The translations under genes and the position numbers were made by a program. Positions 1 through 7,091 of a stretch of 20,503 nucleotides of DNA are shown here, piece after piece. Position 1 is the stretch's first letter. Each line of letters begins with the position of its first letter. A model generated the notes under the pieces. It had not been told where the DNA came from, did no database searches, and saw only the letters and a program-made list of their open reading frames with translations. Origin of the DNA: a virus. Location of the stretch: positions 1 through 20,503 of IMG/VR virus record IMGVR_UViG_3300020214_000155, one strand, 5' to 3'.

Positions 1-770
1 AATCCGCCACCCATCGGAACAGTATTTTCTTGGTACTGTGTCCAACCATCATCAAATTTATGATCTGGGTTTGTGCCCATCATGGACTTAACAGAATTCC
101 ACCAGTCTGCATCCACAGATTCCTTCTGCATTTTCTTTTTGGCTTTCTTTTCGGATTTCTTCTTGGACTTATTTTTGGAGAACATTGGAACTTCTTCGCC
201 CATATCATGCTTCTTGGCGGCTTTCATTTTGGCTACATGCTCTTCGCTTTCGCCTTCTTCATCATCGCCGTCCAAATCTTCGCCTGTTTCTTCTTCTGCG
301 GCTTCAAGATCTTCATGATCTTCATGATCTTCATGATCTTCATGATCTTCATGATCTTCATGATCTTCATGATCTTCATGATCTTCATGATCTTCATGAT
401 CTTCGTGATCTTCGTGATCATCTTCGTCAGACCACATTTTCTTCTTGGACTTCTTTTCTGCTTTTTTCTTGGACTTCTTCTTGGACTCCTTTCCACAGAA
501 TTTGCAATCACCCTCGTCACCGTCCTCAACATCAATATCGTCAGGCTCATCTTTATCGGAGACCGCATCGACCATTTCGCCGTCGCCGGTTACGTCTTCA
601 TCTTCATCTTCCATATCTTCGTCATGCATTTTCTTCTTAGATTTCTTTTTTGCTTCATCAATTAGACCGAATTTACTCATGATGCCCAAGGATTGTGGGC
701 CTTTTATTCCAAGAGCCATAGTGGGCATAACAGATTCATTGATTGCTTGCCATTGCTTGTATGATAACAT
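1..770 (-). CDS. Acidic/lysine-rich phage protein with EDH repeats, possible prohead-core protein (3' end cut by window)
   Basis: The minus-strand frame is open from ATG at 770-768 to the window edge (256 codons) with no stop. The start is supported by GGAG about 7 nt upstream. The N-terminus MLSYKQWQAINES fits the M-x-[ST]-[YF]-x-x-[FW] pattern of the T4 capsid-targeting leader and is followed by the Ala/Gly-rich segment MALGIKGPQSLGI. The rest is low-complexity: KKKSKKK clusters, long Asp/Glu runs, one CxxC (DCKFCGKE), then twelve tandem Glu-Asp-His units, more acid, and KKSEKKAKKK. It ends at the window edge in a folded-looking Trp-rich segment (DADWWNSVKSMM). The charge pattern and leader suggest a protein packed in the prohead core, as for T4 gp67/gp68 and internal proteins; this is inference. 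It is divergent from the gene at 860. Calling it coding is secure; the role is not. Confidence 0.8.
   Translation of the reverse strand, partial: MLSYKQWQAINESVMPTMALGIKGPQSLGIMSKFGLIDEAKKKSKKKMHDEDMEDEDEDVTGDGEMVDAVSDKDEPDDIDVEDGDEGDCKFCGKESKKKSKKKAEKKSKKKMWSDEDDHEDHEDHEDHEDHEDHEDHEDHEDHEDHEDHEDHEDLEAAEEETGEDLDGDDEEGESEEHVAKMKAAKKHDMGEEVPMFSKNKSKKKSEKKAKKKMQKESVDADWWNSVKSMMGTNPDHKFDDGWTQYQENTVPMGGG
308..415. repeat. 12 x 9-bp tandem repeat (GATCTTCAT / GATCTTCGT)
   Basis: Ten exact copies of gatcttcat (308-397) are followed by two copies of gatcttcgt (398-415). The unit is a multiple of three and is read on the minus strand as Glu-Asp-His, so length changes add or remove EDH tripeptides without breaking the frame. 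The near-identity of the copies suggests recent expansion by slippage. Confidence 0.97.
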
Positions 771-859
771 AATTTTCTCCAATCTAACTTGTGTTAGTAA
801 TTATAAACTATATATAGGAAATGACCTTTCTTTTTGTTAAAAATATAAGGAACTCCCAT

Positions 860-1690
860 ATGGCCAAAAAAATACTACTGCTTTTTGTGTTCTTGGTGTT
901 CTTGGCTTGTGTATACACTTACCTGACAACGCCACAGGCTCCACCCAATTATTTAAGCTCCGAGGATCAAATTTCTATTACTCCAACCCCAGAAAAACAA
1001 CATGAGGTCTTTGGGGCCATCAAAACTATTAACGATAGAAACGAGAAAATAACGAGCCTTTATGTTCCGTCCATTAACATGCGGATCAAGCAAAAAATGA
1101 CCGTAAGCACGACGGGTTCTATATATTTTCAAAAAGAAAAGCGATACAGAATGACCGTAAAATCAGTAATGGGGCAAGAAATGGATATTGGCTCTAACGA
1201 TACCCACTTTTGGTTCTGGTCGAAACGGATGGACCCACCAGACTTATTTTTCGCCAGCCACAAAGACTTGGATAAAGCCATGCTCAAAACACCACTTAAT
1301 CCATCATGGCTGATAGAATCTTTAACTCTAGGCAAAATACACACAAAAGACATAGAAGTTGGTGAGTTGAAGGGTAATTGGGTTGTTTTACAAAAAAGAA
1401 AAGCCGCAAGAGGCGAAGATGTTGTTGTGGCAACTTTAATTTCAAAAGAACAAAATCCTCAAATATTGGGCAATTACCTTTACAACGGCCAAGGAAAAAT
1501 GATTGCCAGTACCGAAATAAGCAATTATTTTGATATGAATGGGTTGTTGGTTCCTAAAACCATGTTTATTACTTGGTACGAAGAAGGTTTGACTATGGAA
1601 TGGAATTTTGGACAACCACAAATAAACTTGCAAATTCCAGAATCCGTCTGGCAAATCCCAAACTACCCCAGAAAAATAGAAATCAAATGA
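860..1690 (+). CDS. Exported LolA/DUF4292-like protein
   Basis: A 276-residue protein. ATG at 860 is preferred because AAGG lies 9 nt upstream and the product then begins with a clean signal sequence (MAKKILLLFVFLVFLAC); the in-frame ATG at 821 would add 13 residues ahead of it. The Cys after FLA could be a lipid-modification site, although the lipobox is not canonical. After a Pro/Thr-rich spacer comes a beta-rich region with alternating strands (SLYVPSINMRIKQKM, YFQKEKRYRMTVKS) and the motif MDIGSNDTHFWFWSKR, then PPDLFFASHKDL. I associate this pattern with LolA/DUF4292-like periplasmic lipoprotein-handling proteins, often planctomycetal. This is recognition from memory. In a phage it may alter the host envelope or be a host gene picked up by transfer. 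It converges on the small-gene operon at 1691, with adjacent stop codons. Confidence 0.75.
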   Translation: MAKKILLLFVFLVFLACVYTYLTTPQAPPNYLSSEDQISITPTPEKQHEVFGAIKTINDRNEKITSLYVPSINMRIKQKMTVSTTGSIYFQKEKRYRMTVKSVMGQEMDIGSNDTHFWFWSKRMDPPDLFFASHKDLDKAMLKTPLNPSWLIESLTLGKIHTKDIEVGELKGNWVVLQKRKAARGEDVVVATLISKEQNPQILGNYLYNGQGKMIASTEISNYFDMNGLLVPKTMFITWYEEGLTMEWNFGQPQINLQIPESVWQIPNYPRKIEIK

Positions 1691-1939
1691 TTATTTTAAC
1701 CCAGCCCGACGAATAGCATCTCGTCGGATTTTCTGTGTCTTCTTTCTTTCCTGAACCTTGCCAGTAAGACTTCGCTCGGCAGTCGGTACTGCTGCTGCTC
1801 TTAATGATGTGGGGGTCGGTGCAGCAGCTTGTCCGCCTTGTGCAGATTGTGGGCCAGTAACCGGACGAAGTATATTACCATTTCTGGTGCGGGTCATCGT
1901 GTTTCTCATGGCATTTCTGCCTCTGCAACTACATGCCAT
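1691..1939 (-). CDS. Small basic protein with MACSC N-terminus
   Basis: An 82-residue protein, strongly basic (many Arg), starting MACSCRGRN, with a Gly/Ala/Pro/Thr-rich middle (GGQAAAPTPTS) and an Arg/Lys-rich C-terminus (ERKKTQKIRRDAIRRAGLK). Purine-rich AGAGGAAAA stands just before the ATG at 1939. Its start overlaps the last 11 nt of the preceding gene (1929-2099), so translation is probably coupled. Cys-x-Cys at the N-terminus plus basic tail would suit metal or nucleic-acid binding, but no family is recognised. It is the last gene of a three-gene operon of tiny proteins. Confidence 0.75.
   Translation of the reverse strand: MACSCRGRNAMRNTMTRTRNGNILRPVTGPQSAQGGQAAAPTPTSLRAAAVPTAERSLTGKVQERKKTQKIRRDAIRRAGLK
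1706..1731 (+). terminator. Possible terminator for the 860 gene inside the convergent ORF
   Basis: CCGACGA (1706-1712) pairs with TCGTCGG (1721-1727) across an 8-nt loop and is followed by ATTTT. It lies 16 nt after the stop of the plus-strand gene. The T-run is short and the site falls inside the minus-strand gene, so it could be chance. Confidence 0.35.
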
Positions 1940-2099
1940 TTTTCCTCTTTTCTCTTTGTTTTAGAATAAGTTCCTGTTGTTTCTTTTTGTTCAATAAACT
2001 CAAAGCAATTTTTTCTTGTTGCTGAAAAAAAGATGTGTTGCCTGGTGTGCCCTTTATAGTACACCCGCCACTACATCCACCACCTTTACAACATGCCAT
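1929..2099 (-). CDS. 56-residue Cys/Gly-rich N-terminal protein
   Basis: ATG at 2099-2097 has the strong ribosome site AAGGTG (2104-2109) 4 nt upstream, overlapping the stop of the gene before it. The product begins MACCKGGGCSGGC, four Cys in 13 residues, and then forms a Gln/Lys/Glu/Leu-rich amphipathic helix (FFQQQEKIALSLLNKKKQQ and on). It is too short for most gene finders. The Cys cluster could bind a metal or iron-sulfur centre. The helix composition resembles that of the neighbouring 2108-2302 product, which hints at tandem duplication. Confidence 0.75.
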   Translation of the reverse strand: MACCKGGGCSGGCTIKGTPGNTSFFQQQEKIALSLLNKKKQQELILKQREKRKNGM

Positions 2100-2107
2100 G
2101 TATCACC

Positions 2108-2302
2108 TTAGAATATAGGAGCTTTAGTTTTATATATTGAGTTTCTGATTTTATTCATTTTTTCAGAGATGGCTTTGAGTTTATTTTCTTTTTCTTTTTG
2201 AGAAATTTTGACGGCAACAGCCTTGCCACAACCACAACCGCCAGTTGCAGCAGCTTTTGTCGTAGTTACTGATTGATTTTTGTCTAAACCAACTTTTAGC
2301 AT
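2108..2302 (-). CDS. 64-residue protein with GGCGCG motif and charged helix
   Basis: Begins MLKVGLDKNQS and contains ATGGCGCGKAVAVK, then a Lys/Glu-rich helix (QKEKENKLKAISEKMNK). The frame is open up to 2431, but a start there would run into the plus-strand gene at 2328. ATG at 2302 fits the 25-bp divergent gap, although no clear ribosome site precedes it. The stop (2108-2110) lies 8 nt before the next ATG, so the three small genes form one operon. The Cys-Gly cluster followed by a charged helix is shared in outline with 1929-2099. Function unknown. Confidence 0.6.
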   Translation of the reverse strand: MLKVGLDKNQSVTTTKAAATGGCGCGKAVAVKISQKEKENKLKAISEKMNKIRNSIYKTKAPIF

Positions 2303-2327
2303 ACTATATTTATTGCAGGAGAAAAGA

Positions 2328-3854
2328 ATGTTCATGCAAGAAAAGATAAAAGAATTGGTGTCATCCGGGCTGGATATTGCAACTAAGAAATTTTCTGGCG
2401 GAAACGCAGAAGATGCCGAAATTGTAGTCAAACAAGTTTTGAAAGTAGAACCCGAAAATCAGCAGGGATTGCAACTACTTGGGTTGATAAAGCACAAAAA
2501 AAATGAACATGAAAAAGCCATCGAGATATTCGAGTCTGCTTTGACCGCTGATCCCGAAAATATAGAAAATCAGAACAATCTTGCCTTGTGCTATGCGGGC
2601 ATAGGCAATTACCCAAAAGCCATAGAATTGCTGGAAAAAGCAGTGATTGAAAACCCAAAAGGGTTTATGTACAGCAATTTGGGACTTCAATATCGAAACA
2701 ATAAAAATATTGACAAGGCAATTGAGAACTTTGAAAAATCTTTAGAAATCGAACAGACCGCACACACATGGGGCATGTTGGGCGGCTGTTATGGCGAAAA
2801 ACAAAACCTAGACAAAGCCGAAGAATGCTTTCACAAATCACTACAGATGGACCCCAAGTTTGCCCCCGGACACGTTGATTTGGCATCCATTTATCAATTA
2901 AGAGGTAATTGGGAAAAGGCTTGGGAGGAATATGAGTGGCGTTTTGAGGTTTACCAACAAACAAAATTCTGGCAACAAATCTACGAGCCGGAAAAGAAGT
3001 GGAATGGTGAAGAAAACCTATCAGGAAAAAGGATAATCATCCACTCTGAACAAGGAGCAGGAGACGCAATTCATTTTGTGAGATACGTTCCGTTGCTCAA
3101 AAATCTTGGATCGCACACGATTATCCATTGCTGGGAGAGTTTGGCAAGCCTGTTCAAACCTTTGGCCGATGAGGTTTACACAAAAGACCCTTCACTTATT
3201 CCAATTTATCAAAAACGGCAAGCAGATTTTGATATGCCAGTTTATGACTTTCACTGTTCATTAATAAGCTTGCCATACTTATTGAAATGCAAAGAAATAC
3301 CCGGAACTCCCTATCTTCATACCGACAAAACAATGAACATGGACGACTATAAGGGGTTATTTAAAATAGGAATCGTTTGGGGAGGAAATCCACAACACCC
3401 AAACGACGCAAATCGTTCATGTAAGTTAAATCAATTCCGACCTATATACGAATTACCAAATGTGAAGTTATTTAGTTTACAAAAAGATACACGTCCTCGT
3501 GCCTATCGGTTTATGCCGACGCCAATCGACTTAACCGAGGGTGCAAGTGACATGAAAATAGTCGATGTATCCGAATTTATGGAAAATTTCGAGGATACAG
3601 CGGCAATTATCAAAGGAATGGACTTGATAATTAGCGTTGATACAGCGGCGCTTCATTTGGCTGGTGCCATCAATCGACCTGCGTGGGCAGTTCTGGCATG
3701 GAATTCAGATTGGCGGTGGAAGCTCCGGGGTGATACCACCGAATGGTATTCGAGCGTAAAATTGTTTCGTCAGCCCCAAAACGGAGATTGGGAATCAGTT
3801 TTTCAAACAATGGCAAATAGGTTAAAAAATGATTATCTACTACAGAATAAGTAG
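2328..3854 (+). CDS. TPR-repeat glycosyltransferase (GT9/heptosyltransferase-like C-terminal domain)
   Basis: A 508-residue protein. ATG 2328 follows AGGAG by 6 nt; an in-frame ATG at 2280 lacks such a site. Residues ~20-205 are tetratricopeptide repeats (e.g. ALTADPENIENQNNLALCYA; NIDKAIENFEKSLEIE; LDKAEECFHKSLQMDPKFAP). Residues ~230-505 are a GT-B-like domain: SGKRIIIHSEQGAGDAIHFV, KIGIVWGGNPQHPNDANRS, LFSLQKD and SVDTAALHLAGAINRPAWAV, the last typical of ADP-heptose/GT9-type transferases. TPR-GT proteins of this form occur in bacteria and some phages and probably glycosylate proteins or surface glycans. The 3' end overlaps the next gene by 26 nt, which suggests the two act together. Donor and acceptor cannot be read from the sequence. 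Confidence 0.88.
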   Translation: MFMQEKIKELVSSGLDIATKKFSGGNAEDAEIVVKQVLKVEPENQQGLQLLGLIKHKKNEHEKAIEIFESALTADPENIENQNNLALCYAGIGNYPKAIELLEKAVIENPKGFMYSNLGLQYRNNKNIDKAIENFEKSLEIEQTAHTWGMLGGCYGEKQNLDKAEECFHKSLQMDPKFAPGHVDLASIYQLRGNWEKAWEEYEWRFEVYQQTKFWQQIYEPEKKWNGEENLSGKRIIIHSEQGAGDAIHFVRYVPLLKNLGSHTIIHCWESLASLFKPLADEVYTKDPSLIPIYQKRQADFDMPVYDFHCSLISLPYLLKCKEIPGTPYLHTDKTMNMDDYKGLFKIGIVWGGNPQHPNDANRSCKLNQFRPIYELPNVKLFSLQKDTRPRAYRFMPTPIDLTEGASDMKIVDVSEFMENFEDTAAIIKGMDLIISVDTAALHLAGAINRPAWAVLAWNSDWRWKLRGDTTEWYSSVKLFRQPQNGDWESVFQTMANRLKNDYLLQNK

Positions 3855-4662
3855 CAGCAACTACGAAAAACCCAGAATGCCGGGAGCGAGCAAACAAATT
3901 TGTCTCGAAAATTTTCTCAAAGTCTTTGGAGAGTTTGATATTCGCCTCATCAAAGACAATTGTAACGAAGAAGTTGAAAAAGAAATATCAAAAATTCTTA
4001 AAAAATTCCCTCTCATCAAACAAGAAAAAACAGAATTGGGAAATTCCGGGTCGTTTAAGTACGTCTACAACAAAGCAATACAAAATGATAAAAACGAAAT
4101 TGTTTATTTCGTAGAAGACGACTATCTTCATCACCCAGATGCTGTGAAGGTCATCTTTGAAGGATTAACGGTGGGTGAATATACAACACTTTACGATCAC
4201 CCCGATAAATACACCCAAGAATACAACTATGGTGAAACCAGCAAGGTTATTAGATCAAAATCGCACCACTGGAAGCATTCGATCAGTACAACCATGACTT
4301 TTGCTTCTAGGGTTTCAACCCTAATCGAAGATAAAGACGTTTGGCTCAAACACTGTAATGGTCCACATCCAAACGATCACGCAGCGTTTTCTGAATTGAG
4401 GAAAAGGCTTTCCGTCGCTATTCCTGGCTTAGCATTCCACAACGATTTGGCTTGTTTTACATTTTTCCCAGCAGGTAAAGCTCCGAATGTCGAGCAGTGG
4501 GTTTTGGATTATTTGAAAGATACGCTCGTGCGTCAAATTTATGCGTGCAATGACGGCGACATGGAAGACATGATGCACGAATTGCTTTATCGAAAAGAAT
4601 TGAAGCCAATACACAAAGTAATTTGTCTAGATCAAATATTAGAAATGAAAAAGACGAGATAG
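3829..4662 (+). CDS. GT-A-like glycosyltransferase-type protein (EDD motif)
   Basis: A 277-residue protein whose ATG lies 26 nt inside the end of the TPR-glycosyltransferase gene. It has the nucleotide-sugar transferase pattern YNKAIQNDKNEIVYFVEDDY, with Glu96-Asp97-Asp98 as the probable metal-binding DxD-equivalent. Later come HHWKHSISTTMTFASR, GPHPNDHAAFSELRKR and IPGLAFHNDLACF, where acceptor and base residues would be expected in such folds. I recall similar hypothetical transferases in phages but cannot name a CAZy family. The overlap with the upstream transferase argues for one pathway decorating a phage or host component. Confidence 0.7.
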   Translation: MIIYYRISSSNYEKPRMPGASKQICLENFLKVFGEFDIRLIKDNCNEEVEKEISKILKKFPLIKQEKTELGNSGSFKYVYNKAIQNDKNEIVYFVEDDYLHHPDAVKVIFEGLTVGEYTTLYDHPDKYTQEYNYGETSKVIRSKSHHWKHSISTTMTFASRVSTLIEDKDVWLKHCNGPHPNDHAAFSELRKRLSVAIPGLAFHNDLACFTFFPAGKAPNVEQWVLDYLKDTLVRQIYACNDGDMEDMMHELLYRKELKPIHKVICLDQILEMKKTR

Positions 4663-4705
4663 ACAAATTGCTTCGTCTACCTCGCCTCTAACTGCACCCC
4701 ACTTT

Positions 4706-5041
4706 TTATTGTTGGGTGGAGCTTTTGGTCTTCTTTTTAGTCTTGGATGCCGTCTTAGTCTTGGATGCCGTCTTAGTCTTGGATGCCGTCGTTGAAGATG
4801 CTTTTGCGGCGACCCTGCGAGGCTCTGCAATAGCAATACCGTTGTAGCCCAAGGTCTTCGCAAGATTTCTTACGGCACCAGTGAGAGAGGAACGAGATGT
4901 AAACCGTGTGGAACCATCGAACTTGCGGGCCAACTTGGTTGGTTGAAGTCCACAGATGCTCACGGTTGCTTCGTACCACTGCTCCGAACCAGCCTGACGC
5001 TCGGAAACCTTCACTTGCAATTCATTAGTAGTCGTACTCAC
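4706..5041 (-). CDS. Small protein with histone-H1-like Lys/Ala/Thr tail
   Basis: A 111-residue protein starting at GTG (5041-5039), fixed by AAGGAG (5049-5054) 7 nt upstream. Residues 1-75 look folded (EQWYEATVSICGLQPTKLAR, FTSRSSLTGAVRNLAKTLGY). Residues 78-111 are a tail of Ala-Ser-Lys-Thr-Lys-Thr repeats, as in bacterial histone-H1-like and other DNA-binding proteins. The upstream region contains TTATAATAAG on the minus strand (5081-5090), also found as CTATAATAAG before the 6560 gene and possibly a promoter element. The DNA-binding role is inferred only from the tail. Confidence 0.75.
   Translation of the reverse strand: MSTTTNELQVKVSERQAGSEQWYEATVSICGLQPTKLARKFDGSTRFTSRSSLTGAVRNLAKTLGYNGIAIAEPRRVAAKASSTTASKTKTASKTKTASKTKKKTKSSTQQ
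4741..4790. repeat. 18-bp tandem repeat, about 2.8 copies
   Basis: tcttggatgccgtcttag occurs at 4741-4758 and 4759-4776, with a 14-nt partial copy at 4777-4790. On the minus strand it encodes the ASKTKT units of the basic tail of the 4706-5041 gene. Confidence 0.92.
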
Positions 5042-5113
5042 TCAAAAACTCCTTAAAAAAATTGTTGTTTGCTGGACCCGCTTATTATAAACATAAACCA
5101 AACAGAATCAATC

Positions 5114-5782
5114 TCACTTTTTCAAATTCTTCGGAATAAAGTTCCTGAACCTCTCAGAAGAAATCTTCAAGTGAGTCGGGAAAGTGGGTATCAGCATCTT
5201 CCGTCTCTTTGGTCGAAATCTCTTTTCATAAAACAAATCAATCGCATCACGATACTTGACGAAGACTTCGCCGGGCACATTGGTCCCCAGAAAATGCTCC
5301 AAATTAAAGCATGTCAGAACATCCACAATCGTGCGATGCACTTCGATAATTGGAATTTGTTTTTTTCCCGCCCCGACTCTCGAAAAGTCTATGAACCACA
5401 AATAAGTCTCCGGGTCGTACATGAAAACTGGATTTTTAAGCCCGATAAACTCGTGGGCGTCAATATACTCCTGAATTTGAGATAACCACAACTTGCGATG
5501 TTGATTGGCGTAACACTGGTAATAAAGCGAAGCGATAAGGCTTCTAAAACTCAAAATCAAGATGTGCTTATTTCTTTTTGTACAGAACCCATTTCTAAGA
5601 CAGAACGGACAAAAAATTCTTTCAGGTCCGGATAACTTCTTAATTACGAAGGAATTACAAGCATTTATTGTGATGGATTTCTGACAAAATATACACTTTT
5701 CTAAGATTTTATTCGATAATTCACCCGGCAAAGCATCATTCGCTGGTATGAAGGAAATTTTTCCAGAATAAACTTTTTTCAT
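5114..5782 (-). CDS. Hypothetical protein with two CxxC zinc-finger halves
   Basis: 222 residues from ATG 5782; a GTG at 5824 would extend it by 14 residues. Neither start has a convincing ribosome site, so the N-terminus is uncertain. Near the N-terminus are CIFCQKS and, about 25 residues later, FCPFCLRNGFC, a likely zinc ribbon. The middle is aromatic-rich (SLIASLYYQCYANQHRKLW, VFMYDPETYLWFIDFSRV). The C-terminus is Arg/Lys-rich (KRFRPKRRK). I have a vague memory of similar unassigned proteins in large phages but no name. It is divergent from the 5866 gene. Confidence 0.75.
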   Translation of the reverse strand: MKKVYSGKISFIPANDALPGELSNKILEKCIFCQKSITINACNSFVIKKLSGPERIFCPFCLRNGFCTKRNKHILILSFRSLIASLYYQCYANQHRKLWLSQIQEYIDAHEFIGLKNPVFMYDPETYLWFIDFSRVGAGKKQIPIIEVHRTIVDVLTCFNLEHFLGTNVPGEVFVKYRDAIDLFYEKRFRPKRRKMLIPTFPTHLKISSERFRNFIPKNLKK

Positions 5783-5865
5783 TTTTGGCGTCCATTTGAT
5801 ATATAACTTCTGAGGCCAGCACACTAAATATTACCATCAGATAAGATACAAAACGAGGTAAGTAA

Positions 5866-6075
5866 ATGAAGACATTTATTGATTTTTGTGGAAAAAGCAA
5901 AAAAGAACTGCCGGTATACGGTGTTGACGAAGACACAAAGAGAGCAGGCATTATGCATTGGGCCTACCCAGATGCTTATGTTCGTCAACAATATCCTGAT
6001 GCCTATTTCATGCCTACCGCCGCTGATGCTGTACAGAAGATGGGAAATCACAAACCGTCTCGTAGCGCCAAGTAA
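5866..6075 (+). CDS. 69-residue protein with capsid-targeting-like leader and YPDAY repeat
   Basis: GAGG lies 7 nt before ATG 5866, and a perfect hairpin terminator follows the stop, so this is a complete single-gene unit. The N-terminus MKTFIDFCGKS closely matches the T4 leader MKTYQEFIAEA (M-K-T-[YF]-x-[DE]-F). The body has a doubled motif, AYPDAYVRQQYPDAYFMP, and a basic C-terminus. It may be an internal virion protein; function otherwise unknown. Confidence 0.8.
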   Translation: MKTFIDFCGKSKKELPVYGVDEDTKRAGIMHWAYPDAYVRQQYPDAYFMPTAADAVQKMGNHKPSRSAK

Positions 6076-6097
6076 ATCAAAATTTAGCAAAGTAGCT

Positions 6098-6129
6098 AAC
6101 AAGGGAGATGAAAGTCTCCCTTGTTTTTT
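6098..6129 (+). terminator. Rho-independent terminator
   Basis: An 11-bp perfect stem, AACAAGGGAGA (6098-6108) with TCTCCCTTGTT (6115-6125), 6-nt loop, followed by TTTT. It closes the 5866-6075 transcript. The stop codon of the convergent gene begins at 6128-6130. Confidence 0.92.
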
Positions 6130-6448
6130 AATTCATGCGATCTTTGTGATCGGCGTCTGCCAAGTCATCTTCTGACTTGGGAAGTGATTGAGGATTTCTT
6201 TCCCAATAACCCCATTGATCTTCGTTCGCTGGATTCTGGAAGACCATGCCTCTTTTGTAATATTTCTCAATCAGTTGTTCAATGCGATCTTTTGTCAAAT
6301 TGCATTCTTTGGCTAACTGAGACGTAGATCGCCAGGTCCACTTGGGATTTCTGATTAACGCAATAAAAAACGCTTGCTCTTCATCCCCTTGTTTGCAGCC
6401 TTGAGGATACACATCGTACCAATTTGGTGGAAGTTTTCGTTTCGCCAT
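6128..6448 (-). CDS. Small winged-helix-like protein
   Basis: A 106-residue protein; ATG 6448 is preceded by AAGGGTG. The N-terminus is KRKLPPNWYDVYPQG. The central STSQLAKECNLTKDRIEQLI is a helix-turn-helix pattern, followed by a wing-like turn (RGMVFQNPANEDQWGYWER), and the C-terminus is acidic. This suggests a winged-helix DNA-binding regulator or a phage-typical wHTH of unknown target. It is convergent with the 5866 gene and divergent from the 6560 gene. Confidence 0.8.
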   Translation of the reverse strand: MAKRKLPPNWYDVYPQGCKQGDEEQAFFIALIRNPKWTWRSTSQLAKECNLTKDRIEQLIEKYYKRGMVFQNPANEDQWGYWERNPQSLPKSEDDLADADHKDRMN

Positions 6449-6486
6449 TTTTTCACCCTTTTCTAAATTGAAGCTGACTTACATAC

Positions 6487-6492
6487 TATAAT
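6487..6492 (+). promoter_or_regulatory. TATAAT -10-like box upstream of the 6560 gene
   Basis: TATAAT sits in the divergent gap, within CTATAATAAGAGG. The nearest -35-like TTGAAG (6468-6473) is only 13 nt upstream, so a standard sigma70 promoter is doubtful. TTATAATAAG also occurs ahead of the minus-strand gene at 5041, which may mean a phage-specific promoter. Confidence 0.4.
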
Positions 6493-6559
6493 AAGAGGAA
6501 GTCCGCATCGAATTATATATCTTTTCGGCTTCTGAAACAACAAAATTAGGAAGGTGAAT

Positions 6560-7036
6560 ATGTTTAGAAAAAAAATGAATCGCATAGAGCGAAGGGAATT
6601 TCAGAAACAAAAACTTGCACAGAATTTAGCTGGAAGTGGTTTGTATGTCTACGAGAACAACACCAGTGGCACATTAACTTTGCCAAAACCAACCAATTCG
6701 GGCAAGCGAGTTGTAGCTCCAAAGGAACAATTCCAAGGCGATAGCTATTTCTTGAGCCTAGTGAAACCACCGAATAATTTGCTCAAATTAGTAAAGACCA
6801 TCACAACGGACTTACCAGCAGAAACACAACCCCAAACACTTATGGAGTCAAATATGAACGAACAAAAATTGATTTTGGATCAACCAGACCGTGTAACATC
6901 TAAAGGCACTATTGAACAAGTTGTAAAACAACAGCCCGTTCAGAAGCTAAATGATTCGGTTGAGAAAAAGCAGCCATCAAAGGAAGTCCTCTTAACGGAA
7001 GACCCATTGGACGGCGTAGAAATTATTCTTGGATAA
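6560..7036 (+). CDS. Hypothetical Lys/Gln-rich protein
   Basis: 158 residues from ATG 6560, with AGGAAGGTG directly upstream; a GTG two codons earlier is part of that ribosome site. The N-terminus is very basic (MFRKKMNRIERREFQKQK). Then come a short aromatic segment (GLYVYENNTSG), a Thr/Pro/Gln-rich stretch with little predicted fold, and an acidic end (TEDPLDGVEIILG). No family recognised. A strong terminator lies 22 nt after the stop. Confidence 0.8.
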   Translation: MFRKKMNRIERREFQKQKLAQNLAGSGLYVYENNTSGTLTLPKPTNSGKRVVAPKEQFQGDSYFLSLVKPPNNLLKLVKTITTDLPAETQPQTLMESNMNEQKLILDQPDRVTSKGTIEQVVKQQPVQKLNDSVEKKQPSKEVLLTEDPLDGVEIILG

Positions 7037-7058
7037 AACCCAATATCCGAATACGAAT

Positions 7059-7089
7059 AAATGGCCCGGCGTATATGCCGGGCCATTTT
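7059..7089 (+). terminator. Strong hairpin terminator
   Basis: A 12-bp perfect stem, AAATGGCCCGGC (7059-7070) with GCCGGGCCATTT (7077-7088), loop GTATAT, TTTT at its 3' side. The A-rich 5' side could also terminate minus-strand transcription. It isolates the AAA+ cassette from upstream transcription. Confidence 0.92.
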
Positions 7090-7091
7090 GC

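Noticed and set aside
308-415. CRISPR-like array
   Set aside because: The units are directly adjacent with no spacers and lie in frame inside a protein gene.
30-665. Long plus-strand frames across the first 800 bases
   Set aside because: They are antisense shadows of the minus-strand gene 1-770; their Ile/Met/Phe or Leu/His repeats arise from the 9-bp tandem repeat read the wrong way.
784-797. CTAAC-TTGT-GTTAG hairpin between the divergent genes at 770 and 860
   Set aside because: A 5-bp stem without a T-run is too weak to call an operator or terminator.
2303-2431. N-terminal extension of the 2108-2302 gene
   Set aside because: It would overlap the well-supported start of the plus-strand glycosyltransferase gene and has no ribosome site.
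4661-4679. Terminator between convergent genes at 4662 and 4706
   Set aside because: Only a 5-bp TAGAC/GTCTA pairing without a T-run.
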